Shown: piece by piece, positions 28,878-37,657 of the stretch
Layout of the letters: every line of letters begins with the position of its first letter
Numbering within the stretch: position 1 is the stretch's first letter
Source: Bacteroidales bacterium
GTDB taxonomy: Bacteria > Bacteroidota > Bacteroidia > Bacteroidales > F082
Direction of reading: 5' to 3'
DNA length: 64,000 nucleotides
NCBI GenBank assembly: GCA_024710405.1
Contig: JANJUV010000019.1
Coordinates: 62,001 to 126,000, forward strand
The notes under the pieces: generated by a model
The model's database searches: none
Told to the model about the DNA's origin: nothing
The model's input: the letters and a program-made list of their open reading frames with translations, nothing else
Translations under genes and position numbers: made by a program

Positions 28878-30021
28878 TATGAAGATCACAATTGAAAATT
28901 ACGAAGCATGGTTGCTCGATTTCATCGAGGGAAGGCTTGAGGAAAAACAGGCAGAAGCACTAAAATTGTTTATTTACAACCACCCTTTCCTGGGAAGTTG
29001 GGATGAACTCACAGGTAGTATGCCTGCAATTGTTCCTGAATATCAGGTTTTTGACGGGAAGGAATCGTTGAAGAAACCCGAAATTGTCGCTTTTGGAAAC
29101 ATCAATGAAACGAATTACGAATACTATTTCATTTCATCCATTGAAGGCTTATTGAACAAGCAGGAAGCCAAACATCTCAGGATTTTTTTGAAAGCTAACC
29201 CTGATTTTGTTAAAGTCTATCGCATGTATGAGCATACAAGATTAACACCTGACCATACTGTATATTTTCCTGCTAAAGAATCTCTTAAGGTTAATACGGC
29301 TGAGATTGTGGTAAACAGACAACTGGTCTGGAGCAGCGTTGCCGCAGCATTGGTTATACTTTTCAGTGTCTCCTGGTGGTTTTTCGGGCCATCCAAAGTG
29401 CCTCAGCCCAAACATCAACCCCCGATTGTAAGTGGTATAAATCCGATTTCTGATGCAAAGCCGGCAGAAATTGCCGAAACCTATGCTGCCAATAGCATTG
29501 AAACAGCAACAACAAAGGCTGTGCAACAAAATCCGGCTGTTGAAGCCTCAGAAGCAGTTTCTGATGAAGAGGAAGTTTCTTTCAGGCATGAGGTGTTGCC
29601 TGTTATGGCAGCCATCCTTTCTGATGCCATATCATTAAGAACCGGCGGGTCGCCCGTTTATGTCCGTCCGTTGTCTGCGAGCCAAATGCTGAAGCAAAAT
29701 CATGGACAACTGGCCTCATCTTCTCAACCTGAACGCAAACCTGTTTTGGGTCGAATTGTTGAAAATGCTGCAGAGAAACTCGCTGCTAACCTGCTTCCTT
29801 CAGCTTTAGTCGACAGAAAGCCCGAGACGGTTGAATCACAGCAGGGCAAGAGTTCATTGCTATGGGATTTGGCTTCTGCCGGAGTAAAAACGTATAATAT
29901 CCTTACCGACAAAGAAGTTCTTTTCACTAAAGCACACGACAGCCAGGGAAATGTTTCAGCAATAAAACTACAGTCAGACAGAATAAATATTGCCAGAAGA
30001 ATAGGCTCAGCCGGTGAGTGA
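28867..30021 (+). CDS. single-pass membrane protein, candidate anti-sigma factor
   Basis: 384 residues, overlapping the sigma gene. The N-terminal cytoplasmic part contains two similar segments, NYEAWLLDFIEGRLEEKQAE and NYEYYFISSIEGLLNKQEAK, each followed by a L..F....P pattern, as seen in short anti-sigma N-termini of this phylum. One membrane segment lies near 153-173 (WSSVAAALVILFSVSWWFF), followed by about 210 periplasmic residues of low complexity. No zinc-binding HxxxCxxC and no FecR domain. Anti-sigma function is inferred from position and topology. Start could be 28867 or 28879. Confidence 0.65.
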   Translation: MNIDMKITIENYEAWLLDFIEGRLEEKQAEALKLFIYNHPFLGSWDELTGSMPAIVPEYQVFDGKESLKKPEIVAFGNINETNYEYYFISSIEGLLNKQEAKHLRIFLKANPDFVKVYRMYEHTRLTPDHTVYFPAKESLKVNTAEIVVNRQLVWSSVAAALVILFSVSWWFFGPSKVPQPKHQPPIVSGINPISDAKPAEIAETYAANSIETATTKAVQQNPAVEASEAVSDEEEVSFRHEVLPVMAAILSDAISLRTGGSPVYVRPLSASQMLKQNHGQLASSSQPERKPVLGRIVENAAEKLAANLLPSALVDRKPETVESQQGKSSLLWDLASAGVKTYNILTDKEVLFTKAHDSQGNVSAIKLQSDRINIARRIGSAGE

Positions 30022-30041
30022 TTTATTTTTTGCTGAAGTGC

Positions 30042-30068
30042 TGTAACTTTTTATTCCCGCCTTCCGTC
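30042..30068 (+). promoter_or_regulatory. ECF-type promoter of the DUF2807 gene
   Basis: TGTAAC (30042-30047) and CGTC (30065-30068) with 17 bases between. It repeats the TGTAACT...CCGTCA pattern found before the adjacent sigma gene. Confidence 0.6.
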
Positions 30069-30093
30069 ACAGGATGAAAATAATTTAAACATC

Positions 30094-31668
30094 ATGAAAA
30101 CTTTACTTAAATCAATTGTCATCGTGCTAATGATCACCTTCATTTTTGCCGGCAATATTATTGCCCAGCAAAAAGGGAATGGTAATGTGTCAGTAAAAAG
30201 TTATGAAACAGCAGCTTTCGACAGGATCTTGGTTGGAGGAACCCTGAAATTGGTCATTCTTCCTTCCGAAAATCATTCAGTGAACATTGAAACTGATGAT
30301 AATCTGTTCGATAAAATTCAGGTAGTTGTTAAAGGAAGCACACTTGAGATCATTCCAAGGAATATCAGTAATGCAACAAAACTCCAGGCCACGGTTTCTC
30401 TGCCTTCTTTAACCGGACTGAAAGCTGAAGGTGCCACCGATGTCAGCAACACAGAATTGATCGAAGGCGAAAGCCTTGAGCTGGAAGCCAGTGGTGCATC
30501 AAAACTCAATCTAGCACTTTCTTATGTAAACCTGGTCACCAATATCTCGGGAGCAGCGAAACTTACACTAGATGGCCATGCAGAAAGCCATAAAGTTAAC
30601 ATGAGTGGTGCTTCAAAACTTGCAGCACTTGACCTTGAAACAGAGAATTCTGTAATTGTAGCAAGTGGTGCCAGTTCGGCAAAGGTTTGGGCAGTTGAGC
30701 GTCTCGATGCTAATGTGTCTGGTGCCGCTTCGGTTAGTTTCGATAAACAACCCATGGAATACAACCTTAATGACAACACTTTCAGAACAAAGATTCCGGG
30801 TGTGGCTTCAGATATAGCTGAAGGAGATTCTGTGACTGTTAAGGTTGGAAACATCAATGTTAAAGTGATCGAAGGTGATACCACAAGGGTAAACATCGGT
30901 GGATTGAATATCGAAGTTGACGAAAAAGGTAATGTAAATGTTAACCGGAAACGTCGTCATAAATTCAATGGGCACTGGGCAGGTGTGGAATTGGGACTGA
31001 ACGGCTATCTGACACCTGATTTTAATATGAGTTTCCCTGCAAGTCAATCTTACCTTGACCTCAGGATGGAGAAAAGCATCAACGTGAACCTGAATTTTTA
31101 TGAGCAGAACATACCTTTGAGCAAATCCGGTACTTTTGGTCTGGTCAGTGGTTTGGGATTGTCATGGAACAATTACAGATTTTCGAGAAATACACTTTTG
31201 GTTTCCGATTCATCTGTGTTCAAAGGTTATCTGATGGAAGGTGCATCAGTGCGGAAAAGTAAGTTGGTTAACCTTTATCTGACACTTCCTGTTTATTTTG
31301 AAATACAGTCGAAAGGTACAAAAACCAAAGATAAATTTCATTTTGCAGCCGGAGTTGTTGGTGGATGGAGAATCAGTACACACACAAAAATCTATTTCAA
31401 CGAAGCTTCAAAAGAGTATCGGCTCAGGAATCCCGAAACAAATGAATTGTTGCCTGTGGTGAAGCAAACACCCGGAAGTTCAACACGCAATATTGTTAAG
31501 GATCGCAGCAGTTTTCACCAACGCCCCTTTAAGCTTGATGCAAGCGTACGTGCAGGCTGGGGAATCATAAATCTTTATGCGAATTATTCATTAACCAGCA
31601 TGTTTATTAAGGACAAAGGGCCGGAATTATACCCGTATTCAGTGGGTATTAGCCTCTCAGGCTGGTAA
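30094..31668 (+). CDS. DUF2807 (GIN domain) surface protein with C-terminal beta-barrel-like region
   Basis: 524 residues: signal peptide (to about 25, ...FAGNIIAQQ), a DUF2807 beta-helix head domain (about 40-220) with repeated SGAS / SGAA turns (LEASGASKLNL, ISGAAKLTL, MSGASKL, ASGASSAK, VSGAASVS), and a second half of amphipathic strands resembling an outer-membrane barrel (from about 290, ending SVGISLSGW with terminal aromatic). Function unknown; a cell-envelope role is likely. Its own ECF-type promoter suggests it is a target of the adjacent sigma factor. Confidence 0.8.
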   Translation: MKTLLKSIVIVLMITFIFAGNIIAQQKGNGNVSVKSYETAAFDRILVGGTLKLVILPSENHSVNIETDDNLFDKIQVVVKGSTLEIIPRNISNATKLQATVSLPSLTGLKAEGATDVSNTELIEGESLELEASGASKLNLALSYVNLVTNISGAAKLTLDGHAESHKVNMSGASKLAALDLETENSVIVASGASSAKVWAVERLDANVSGAASVSFDKQPMEYNLNDNTFRTKIPGVASDIAEGDSVTVKVGNINVKVIEGDTTRVNIGGLNIEVDEKGNVNVNRKRRHKFNGHWAGVELGLNGYLTPDFNMSFPASQSYLDLRMEKSINVNLNFYEQNIPLSKSGTFGLVSGLGLSWNNYRFSRNTLLVSDSSVFKGYLMEGASVRKSKLVNLYLTLPVYFEIQSKGTKTKDKFHFAAGVVGGWRISTHTKIYFNEASKEYRLRNPETNELLPVVKQTPGSSTRNIVKDRSSFHQRPFKLDASVRAGWGIINLYANYSLTSMFIKDKGPELYPYSVGISLSGW

Positions 31669-31692
31669 ATCCGGGCTTGTAATAATATTGAA

Positions 31693-31738
31693 TGTGGCGC
31701 CGGCTGTGTGTATAGCAGCGGCGCCACAGTTTTTTTTG
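31693..31738 (+). terminator. strong terminator after the DUF2807 gene
   Basis: Stem TGTGGCGCC (31693-31701) / GGCGCCACA (31720-31728), extended by GCTG/CAGC inside, followed by eight or more T. Ends the rightward operon before convergent ackA. Confidence 0.88.
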
Positions 31739-31775
31739 TGAAGGTACTCAGGTGTATGATAGCCTCCCGAAAAAG

Positions 31776-32996
31776 TTACACAACAGCTTTTTCTTCGAGT
31801 TGTTTTACAATGTCGAAGGTGTCGCTGGCAATCATAAGTTCTTCGTCAGTGGGTATAACAATTACAATAACTTTGGAGCCGGGAAGAGTAATAACTTCTT
31901 CTTTACCGCGCGATTTTAATGATTTTTCGACATCAAGGTCAACACCGAAAAATCCAAGGCCTTCGAGTGAACGTGTGCGGGTGACTGTGTCGTTTTCGCC
32001 TATACCACCTGTAAACACAATCAGATCAACCCCGCCCATTGCGGCAGCATAAGCTCCGATATATTTCTTCACACGATATTGGTACATTTCCAATGCTATA
32101 CGTGCTCTTTCATTGCCCTGATTTGCTGCTTCTTCAATGTCGCGCATGTCGCTCGAAACACCAGATACGCCAAGCATTCCCGAGAACTTGTTGACCATCA
32201 CGCTGGTGTATTGAATGCTCGTCTCCTCTTTATCGGCTAAAAACAACAGGGCCCCTACGTCGAGATCGCCACAGCGGGTTCCCATCACCAGCCCTTCGAT
32301 GGGGGTCATACCCATTGTGGTATCGACCGATTTGCCGCCCTGAATGGCAGCCATTGATGCGCCATTTCCCAAATGACATGTGATTATGCGTTGAGCTGCA
32401 TAGTCCAAACCCAAAACTTCGCAGGCTCTTTTGGATACATATTTATGACTGGTTCCGTGAAAACCATAACGTCTGACTTTATATTTCTCATAAAGTGCAT
32501 ATGGAATTCCATAGAGGTATGACTTAGGAGGCATCGTTTGGTGGAACGCTGTATCAAAAACTCCAATTTGCGGAATTTCGGGCAGCAGTTCTTTCATGGC
32601 ATAAATTCCTTTCAGGTTAGGGGGGTTGTGCAATGGGGCAAGTTCAACGCATTCCTCAAGGGCATCAATCACCTCATCTGTAATATAAACGCTCCCGCTG
32701 AATTTTTCGCCTGCATGAACTACACGATGACCGACAGCGTCAATTTCATCCAGATTGCGTATAGAGCCATATTTTTCGCTGATAAGTACTCCGAGCAGGT
32801 ATTCGATTCCAGCCTGATGATCGAGTATTTCACCTTCGAGTTTAGCTTCAGTTCCGTCGTTTCTTTTATGCTTGATAGCTGCGCCTTTGAGGCCAATCTT
32901 GTCAACGAGACCTTTAGCCAAAACGGTTTTTGAGGGCATTTCAAACAACTGGTATTTAATTGATGAACTTCCACAGTTCAGCACAATGATTTTCAT
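31776..32996 (-). CDS. ackA: acetate kinase
   Basis: Converts acetyl phosphate and ADP to acetate and ATP, the energy-yielding end of acetate fermentation. 406 residues, ASKHA fold: MKIIVLNCGSSSIKYQLFE, HRVVHAGEKF, FDTAFHQTMP, RRYGFHGTSHKYV, HLGNGASMAAI and TGGIGEND. Length typical (about 400). ATG at 32996 (family start MKI...LNCGSSS) preferred to upstream alternatives. Third gene of the pta - hydroxyacyl-CoA dehydrogenase - ackA operon, 26 bases after the second. Confidence 0.97.
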   Translation of the reverse strand: MKIIVLNCGSSSIKYQLFEMPSKTVLAKGLVDKIGLKGAAIKHKRNDGTEAKLEGEILDHQAGIEYLLGVLISEKYGSIRNLDEIDAVGHRVVHAGEKFSGSVYITDEVIDALEECVELAPLHNPPNLKGIYAMKELLPEIPQIGVFDTAFHQTMPPKSYLYGIPYALYEKYKVRRYGFHGTSHKYVSKRACEVLGLDYAAQRIITCHLGNGASMAAIQGGKSVDTTMGMTPIEGLVMGTRCGDLDVGALLFLADKEETSIQYTSVMVNKFSGMLGVSGVSSDMRDIEEAANQGNERARIALEMYQYRVKKYIGAYAAAMGGVDLIVFTGGIGENDTVTRTRSLEGLGFFGVDLDVEKSLKSRGKEEVITLPGSKVIVIVIPTDEELMIASDTFDIVKQLEEKAVV

Positions 32997-33022
32997 ATGA
33001 TCTTTATTTCTGAATGATATAA

Positions 33023-33985
33023 CTATTTTATAACCGCACAACTTACTGTTTGATCCTGAGGCTTTCCGGATAGGTAGTTATAGAATCCTCTGTTGACGTG
33101 TTTTCCGAGATAACCTGCCCGTACAAGACGCTTGATTATAGGGGAAGGCATATATTTTTTTTCGCCAAATTCCTGATACAGGTTTTCCATGTATTTGAGC
33201 ACCTTATCCAGTCCGATGCGATCAGCCATTTCGAAAGGTCCGTATAAGTGACCGGTCGATTCTTTCACGGCCAGGTCGATATCCTTTACTGAAGCCACAC
33301 CTTCCATCAAAATCTCACATGCTTCATTAACTGTTGTCACCATCATTCGTGTACTGATGTTGCCCGGGGATTCATTCAGGGTGATGATGCGTTTGTTGAT
33401 CATTCCGGCGAATTTGACCACTTGCTGGAAGGCCTCTTCAGATGAGCGGATTCCCCTGACTACTTCAACAACATGTGTTTTATAAATAGGCAGAATGAAA
33501 TGGATGCCCAATGCACGATCAGGATACTGAAGCACTTCGGCCAAGTCGCTGATCATCAATGTGGCAATATTGGAAGCAATGATTGCGTCGCGTCTTACTA
33601 CAGATTCAACCTGTCTGAAAATCTCACGACGAAACTCAATGCTTGTTCCTCTTTTTCGCGAACTGATCGACTCAATGACGATGTCGCAATCAGCCAGATC
33701 AGCGAATCTGGTCGTGCCTTTGATGCGGCTCATGATTGCCCTTTTTTCGCCCGGAGTAAGGCCCCAGTGATTAATTACATCATCGAGCTGTTCGCCCAGT
33801 TGCTGGTATATTTCCTGGACACGTTCTTCGCTTGTGTCGAGAAAAATAACATCAATGCCATATTCGCTGATGGTACGGGTGATTTCTTGCCCAACAGCAC
33901 CACATCCAACCACACCGACCTTCTGAATCATGCCTTTGGGCTGGATGCGCTTCCCAAGACTGAATTCTGATAAACTCTCACTCAT
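33023..33985 (-). CDS. divergent 3-hydroxyacyl-CoA dehydrogenase family protein
   Basis: 320 residues. Rossmann domain with VGVVGCGAVGQEITRTI and FLDTSEE (NAD type), then the C-terminal all-helical HCDH domain (STGHLYGPFEMADRIGLDKV, NRGFYNY). The catalytic His-Glu pair is present (GIHFILPIYKTHVVEVV), but family motifs are changed: SNTS is SNIAT, HFFNP is HFILP, and D.PGFV.NR is ESPGNISTR. Family members oxidise or reduce 3-hydroxyacyl-CoA (for example 3-hydroxybutyryl-CoA). Start overlaps the pta stop (ATGA) and ackA follows, so it is made together with the acetate pathway. Activity is uncertain. Confidence 0.8.
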   Translation of the reverse strand: MSESLSEFSLGKRIQPKGMIQKVGVVGCGAVGQEITRTISEYGIDVIFLDTSEERVQEIYQQLGEQLDDVINHWGLTPGEKRAIMSRIKGTTRFADLADCDIVIESISSRKRGTSIEFRREIFRQVESVVRRDAIIASNIATLMISDLAEVLQYPDRALGIHFILPIYKTHVVEVVRGIRSSEEAFQQVVKFAGMINKRIITLNESPGNISTRMMVTTVNEACEILMEGVASVKDIDLAVKESTGHLYGPFEMADRIGLDKVLKYMENLYQEFGEKKYMPSPIIKRLVRAGYLGKHVNRGFYNYLSGKPQDQTVSCAVIK

Positions 33986-35022
33986 AAATGTATCTTTTCT
34001 TTGTGTTCAATAATTTCTTTTTTCAGTCCGATCGCCTGATTAGCTGTAATGGAAATCAGATTAATGATGTCATCTACCGAACATCCGCGCGAAAGGTCGT
34101 TGATTGGTGCCGCCATACCCTGAAGTATGGGGCCGATGGCTTCGGCACCAGCCAGGCGTTGAACTAATTTGTAGGCAATGTTTCCGGTTTCAAGTGAAGG
34201 AAAGACAAGAACATTAGCTTTTCCTGCAACTGCAGATCCGGGAGATTTTTTAATTCCTATACTTTGAACAATTGCTGCATCAGCCTGAAGTTCGCCGTCA
34301 ACCCGCAAATCGGGCCTGAGTTGACGCACGAGTGCGGTGGCTTCGATTACCTTGTCAGCTTTAGGATGTTTTGCACTTCCTTTGGTAGAAAAACTCAGCA
34401 TGGCAATTCGCGGTTCGATACCGGCAATATTTCTGGCTGTTGAAGCTGAAGCAATCGCAGTTTCGGCCAGTTCAACAACAGATGGATCAGGATTAACAGC
34501 GCAATCTGCAAAAATCATAATTCCCTCTTCGCCATATTGTTTATTGCCGAAAACCATGATAAATGCACCTGAAACAGCACTGAATCCCGGAGCGGTTCTG
34601 ATGATCTGAAATGCCGGACGAAGCACGTCGCCAGTTGCGTTGTCGGCTCCGGCCACCTCGCCGTCTGCATAACCTTTTTTAATGAGCATTACACCCAGGT
34701 ATAAAGGATCTTCGATAAGTTTCAGTGCCTGATGAAGTTCTAATCCTTTAGATCTACGTAGATCGGCAAGTGATTCGGCAAGCTCAAGCTTCAGCGGATG
34801 ATCGGTCGGATCAATTATAATGGCATTTTTGATTTCTTTCAAACCCCATTGTTCTGCCTTGTTACTGATGTCAACAGGGCTGCCAAGTAAGGTGATTTGT
34901 GCCAATCCGGCTTTGATGGCTTCATTTGCAGCTTTCAGGGTGCGCTCCTCCGTTCCCTCGGGCAATACAATTCTGGCGCCTTTGTCTTTTGCCTGAATAC
35001 GGATCCTAGATATTAAATCCAT
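33982..35022 (-). CDS. pta: phosphate acetyltransferase
   Basis: Interconverts acetyl-CoA and acetyl phosphate. 346 residues, the short single-domain form without the DRTGG/regulatory N-terminus: RIVLPEGTEERTLKAA, GYADGEVAGADNATGDVLRP, GFSAVSGAFIMVF, FADCAVNPDPS, AMLSFSTKGSAKHP, VDGELQADAAIV, PGSAVAGKANVLVFPSLETG and a C-terminal IGPILQGMAAPINDLSRG. First gene of the operon with the hydroxyacyl-CoA dehydrogenase (4-base overlap) and ackA. ATG at 35022. Confidence 0.96.
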   Translation of the reverse strand: MDLISRIRIQAKDKGARIVLPEGTEERTLKAANEAIKAGLAQITLLGSPVDISNKAEQWGLKEIKNAIIIDPTDHPLKLELAESLADLRRSKGLELHQALKLIEDPLYLGVMLIKKGYADGEVAGADNATGDVLRPAFQIIRTAPGFSAVSGAFIMVFGNKQYGEEGIMIFADCAVNPDPSVVELAETAIASASTARNIAGIEPRIAMLSFSTKGSAKHPKADKVIEATALVRQLRPDLRVDGELQADAAIVQSIGIKKSPGSAVAGKANVLVFPSLETGNIAYKLVQRLAGAEAIGPILQGMAAPINDLSRGCSVDDIINLISITANQAIGLKKEIIEHKEKIHL

Positions 35023-35060
35023 TTGTGATTAAATGTCGTGGACATACAATAATTTCTTCG

Positions 35061-35068
35061 CAAAAGTA
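35061..35068 (-). promoter_or_regulatory. probable -7 element for the pta operon
   Basis: TACTTTTG on the minus strand, predicted leader about 35 bases. Confidence 0.45.
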
Positions 35069-35163
35069 CCGATTTTTTCATAAACGGGTTAATTTTCTGT
35101 TATAGGAATAACAATGATTTAATAGACTAAATAACTGATAATTAGAATAATATTTTACCAGCC

Positions 35164-35195
35164 TTTGTTTATAATGAGTATAAATTGTAGTTTTG
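35164..35195 (+). promoter_or_regulatory. promoter of the DUF4271-hemD cluster
   Basis: TTTG (35164-35167) and TAGTTTTG (35188-35195) with 20 bases between, among the best consensus matches in the window. It overlaps an in-frame TTG at 35193, showing that translation starts later. Confidence 0.65.
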
Positions 35196-35222
35196 CACCG
35201 AAACTGGTTTTCACCGGATACA

Positions 35223-36086
35223 ATGGTCCAATCAATCGACATCATCTGGGATTTAGCGCCTTACCCTTGTGACTCTGTACAAGGTGATTCGGTTATATGG
35301 CAGGCTGAAACACCCGTTTTTTTTCCTAAACCAATGAAATCGCCGCAAGAGGCTACAGAGTGGTTTGTGCAAACCAAACCATTAGCACGGTTTGAGTATC
35401 TGGAACGAACCAGGGTTCACTCTGTTGATGGATGGATTGTCATTGGAACACTGATGTTTCTGTTATTGATCGTTTTGTCAAAACAGTTTAATCCACGCAG
35501 ATTTTTTTTACTGCTCACGGCTGGTTTCAGCAGCAACGGACTTCATCAACTTCTTCGTGAGTGGAATCCTACACGCCATTTTTTTGCCCTGGTTTTTACA
35601 CTGGTTTATATTTTTTCGGTATCCTTGTTTTCAGCCTCTTTGATTCCGTTTTTTTTAGGCGGAAGTTCAGAGTCTTATGCTGATACTTCATCAGCAGCAA
35701 TCCCAATGCTGATGATCCTTGTGGGATCCGTTGTTTTATTCAGGATAATTATGGCATGGTTGCTGGGATTTCTGTTCGACAGCTCTGAACCAGCAACCTT
35801 CTACCTTGCCAACATGCTGTCGCATTTATTGGTTTTTTCAATTGTTGCTATGGTTTTGGCTATAGTGGTCACGTATATGCCGCTCAATCTTTTTTGGTAT
35901 CTGAGTCTTTTTATTTCCGCGTTACTGCTTATAATTAGCTTGTTAAGAAGTCTGATGATTGGTTTGTCGATGCACAGATATTCGGGTTTGCTAATTTTTT
36001 TATATCTTTGCGCCCTTGAAATCGTTCCTGTACTGGTTTTAATCAAATCGATCGGGCTTATAAGCGCAAGAAGTTTTACCGGGTGA
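35223..36086 (+). CDS. DUF4271 membrane protein
   Basis: 287 residues beginning MVQSIDIIWDL. A short extracytoplasmic N-terminus is followed by about six membrane segments (for example VDGWIVIGTLMFLLLIVL, FALVFTLVYIFSVSLF, LLIFLYLCALEIVPVLVLI). Members of this Bacteroidota family are commonly next to hemD as here; no function is established. ATG 35223 chosen because the upstream TTG at 35193 is inside the promoter. Confidence 0.8.
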   Translation: MVQSIDIIWDLAPYPCDSVQGDSVIWQAETPVFFPKPMKSPQEATEWFVQTKPLARFEYLERTRVHSVDGWIVIGTLMFLLLIVLSKQFNPRRFFLLLTAGFSSNGLHQLLREWNPTRHFFALVFTLVYIFSVSLFSASLIPFFLGGSSESYADTSSAAIPMLMILVGSVVLFRIIMAWLLGFLFDSSEPATFYLANMLSHLLVFSIVAMVLAIVVTYMPLNLFWYLSLFISALLLIISLLRSLMIGLSMHRYSGLLIFLYLCALEIVPVLVLIKSIGLISARSFTG

Positions 36087-36208
36087 CCTTATAGGTGCCT
36101 CAATCAAAATGCGGATATAAACGATTGATTGTTACTTGGTGCAGCCGACAGGAATCTTTTGAGCCAAATTGTTTTTTGATAGCTAACAGCGGAAGCCCAA
36201 TCACTAAA

Positions 36209-36970
36209 ATGAAGATCAAAAATATTCTTGTTTCTCAGCCTAAACCGGTCGAATTGGATAAATCGCCCTATGCAGACCTTGCCCGCAAATTCAACCTGAA
36301 TATTGATTTTCATAAATTTATCAAAATTGAAGGCGTTGCTGCCAAAGATTTCAGAAAGGATAAAGTATCTTTGGCCGAGCACAATGCAGTGATTCTGACC
36401 AGCCGCAACTCAGTTGATCACTTTTTCAGGCTTTCAAAAGAAATGCGCTTTGAGGTGCCTGAAACGATGAAGTATTTTTGCATCTCCGAGTCAACCGCCT
36501 TTTACCTTCAGAAGTACGTTCAATACAGAAAAAGAAAGATTTTTTACGGCAAGCAAAGTTTCGCCGAATTGATGGAGATCATCAAAAAACACAAGGATGA
36601 GAAGTTTCTTTTGCCCTGTTCCGACATACACAAAAGTAGCATGACCGATATGCTTGACGAGTCGGGTGTGTTTTACTCAAAGGCTGTGATGTATAATACT
36701 GTAGCCAGCAATCTTTCAGGAATCAAGATCGAAAATTATGATATGCTGGTGTTTTTCAGCCCAGCAGGGATAAAATCGCTGGTTAAGAATTTTCCGAATT
36801 TTAAACAGGGCGACACCATTTTTGGTGCATTTGGCGAATCCACCTCTCAGGCAATCATCGATGAGGGCTTTACACTTCATATAAGTGCCCCTACTAAAAC
36901 ATCCCCTTCAATGACTATGGCCATTGAGGAGTTCATCGAAAATGAAAACAAAAAAACACGGAAGAAATAA
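36209..36970 (+). CDS. hemD: uroporphyrinogen-III synthase
   Basis: Cyclises hydroxymethylbilane to uroporphyrinogen III in haem and cobalamin synthesis. 253 residues beginning MKIKNILVSQPKPVELDKSP. HemD is poorly conserved, but the two-domain pattern is visible: AVILTSRNSVDHFF, an F.ISESTAFYLQKY, LLPCSDIHKSSMTDML, YNTVASNL, DMLVFFSPAGIKSL and GAFGESTSQAIIDEGF. The open frame extends upstream to 36095, but ATG 36209 fits the family start. Located between DUF4271 and rnpA. Confidence 0.88.
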   Translation: MKIKNILVSQPKPVELDKSPYADLARKFNLNIDFHKFIKIEGVAAKDFRKDKVSLAEHNAVILTSRNSVDHFFRLSKEMRFEVPETMKYFCISESTAFYLQKYVQYRKRKIFYGKQSFAELMEIIKKHKDEKFLLPCSDIHKSSMTDMLDESGVFYSKAVMYNTVASNLSGIKIENYDMLVFFSPAGIKSLVKNFPNFKQGDTIFGAFGESTSQAIIDEGFTLHISAPTKTSPSMTMAIEEFIENENKKTRKK

Positions 36971-37033
36971 GCCGGTCCGTAGATCACCTTCAATTGCTGT
37001 CGTACCCGAAATGGACAGTTATTCTCATGTAAA

Positions 37034-37462
37034 ATGAATGATTCATGCCAGAGATTGCCTAAATCCGATAGGCTGTACGGGCGGGATGCCGTAAATGAAG
37101 TCTTTGGCAAAGGAGAACATTCATTTATTTATCCTTATAAGTTTTACTGGAGGCTTTTTCAGAACAAGCAAGGTGCACTTCGTTTTTTGGTTTCGGTGCC
37201 CAAAAGAAATTTTAAGAAAGCTGTTGACCGTAACCATATTAAGAGATATACACGTGAGGCATGGCGCAAAAATAATCAGATGTTGAAGAATGAGTTGTTT
37301 GCCACAAATACATGTCTTGAAGTCGGGTTGGTTTATGTAGGAAAGGGTCTGCCCGAATTAAAGGAAGCTGAAGCCAAAATAATCCTAATTTTACAGCGTT
37401 TATCAGTTTTCCATGCGCATCATCAAAGCAATAGCGTCGGGCATTCTCATTCTGATCATTAG
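37034..37462 (+). CDS. rnpA: ribonuclease P protein component
   Basis: Protein subunit that helps RNase P RNA remove 5' leaders from pre-tRNA. 142 residues with a basic core: [35 protein letters not shown] and [10 protein letters not shown] (the family RNR...R..REA signature, here [11 protein letters not shown]). The C-terminus is His-rich ([16 protein letters not shown]) because it is read through the start of yidD in another frame. ATG at 37034. The yidD ATG lies 50 bases before its stop. Confidence 0.93.
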   Translation: MNDSCQRLPKSDRLYGRDAVNEVFGKGEHSFIYPYKFYWRLFQNKQGALRFLVSVPKRNFKKAVDRNHIKRYTREAWRKNNQMLKNELFATNTCLEVGLVYVGKGLPELKEAEAKIILILQRLSVFHAHHQSNSVGHSHSDH

Positions 37463-37643
37463 GGTGTATCAATATACCCTGTCTCCGTTTTTCGGACGAT
37501 CGTGCAGATATGTGCCAACCTGCTCAGTGTATAGTGTGGAAGCGATTCAAAAGCACGGCCCACTCAGAGGGAGTTGGCTGGCTTTTAAAAGAGTTATTTC
37601 TTGTCATCCCTGGGGCGGAAGCGGTTATGATCCCGTGCCCTGA
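37413..37643 (+). CDS. yidD: membrane protein insertion efficiency factor YidD
   Basis: Small (76 residues) membrane-associated protein that assists YidC-dependent insertion. Nearly complete family signature: [54 protein letters not shown]. Overlaps rnpA by 50 bases in another frame and so is probably translationally coupled to it. The S41 protease starts 14 bases after. Confidence 0.95.
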   Translation: MRIIKAIASGILILIIRVYQYTLSPFFGRSCRYVPTCSVYSVEAIQKHGPLRGSWLAFKRVISCHPWGGSGYDPVP

Positions 37644-37657
37644 AACAATTTATTGAT

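Noticed and set aside
35142-35148. Half-site TTAGAAT between pta and the DUF4271 gene as a further Fur-like box
   Set aside because: The other half (ATATTTT) does not match and the region is AT-rich; chance is likely.
36095-36208. N-terminal extension of hemD in the same open frame
   Set aside because: The extension has no conserved sequence and the family start fits ATG 36209.
26423-37047. Identical 15-base palindrome-containing word ATGAATGATTCATGC at about 26424 and at the rnpA start (37034)
   Set aside because: A shared 15-mer in 64 kb is expected by chance, and the second copy is coding; no further copies noticed.
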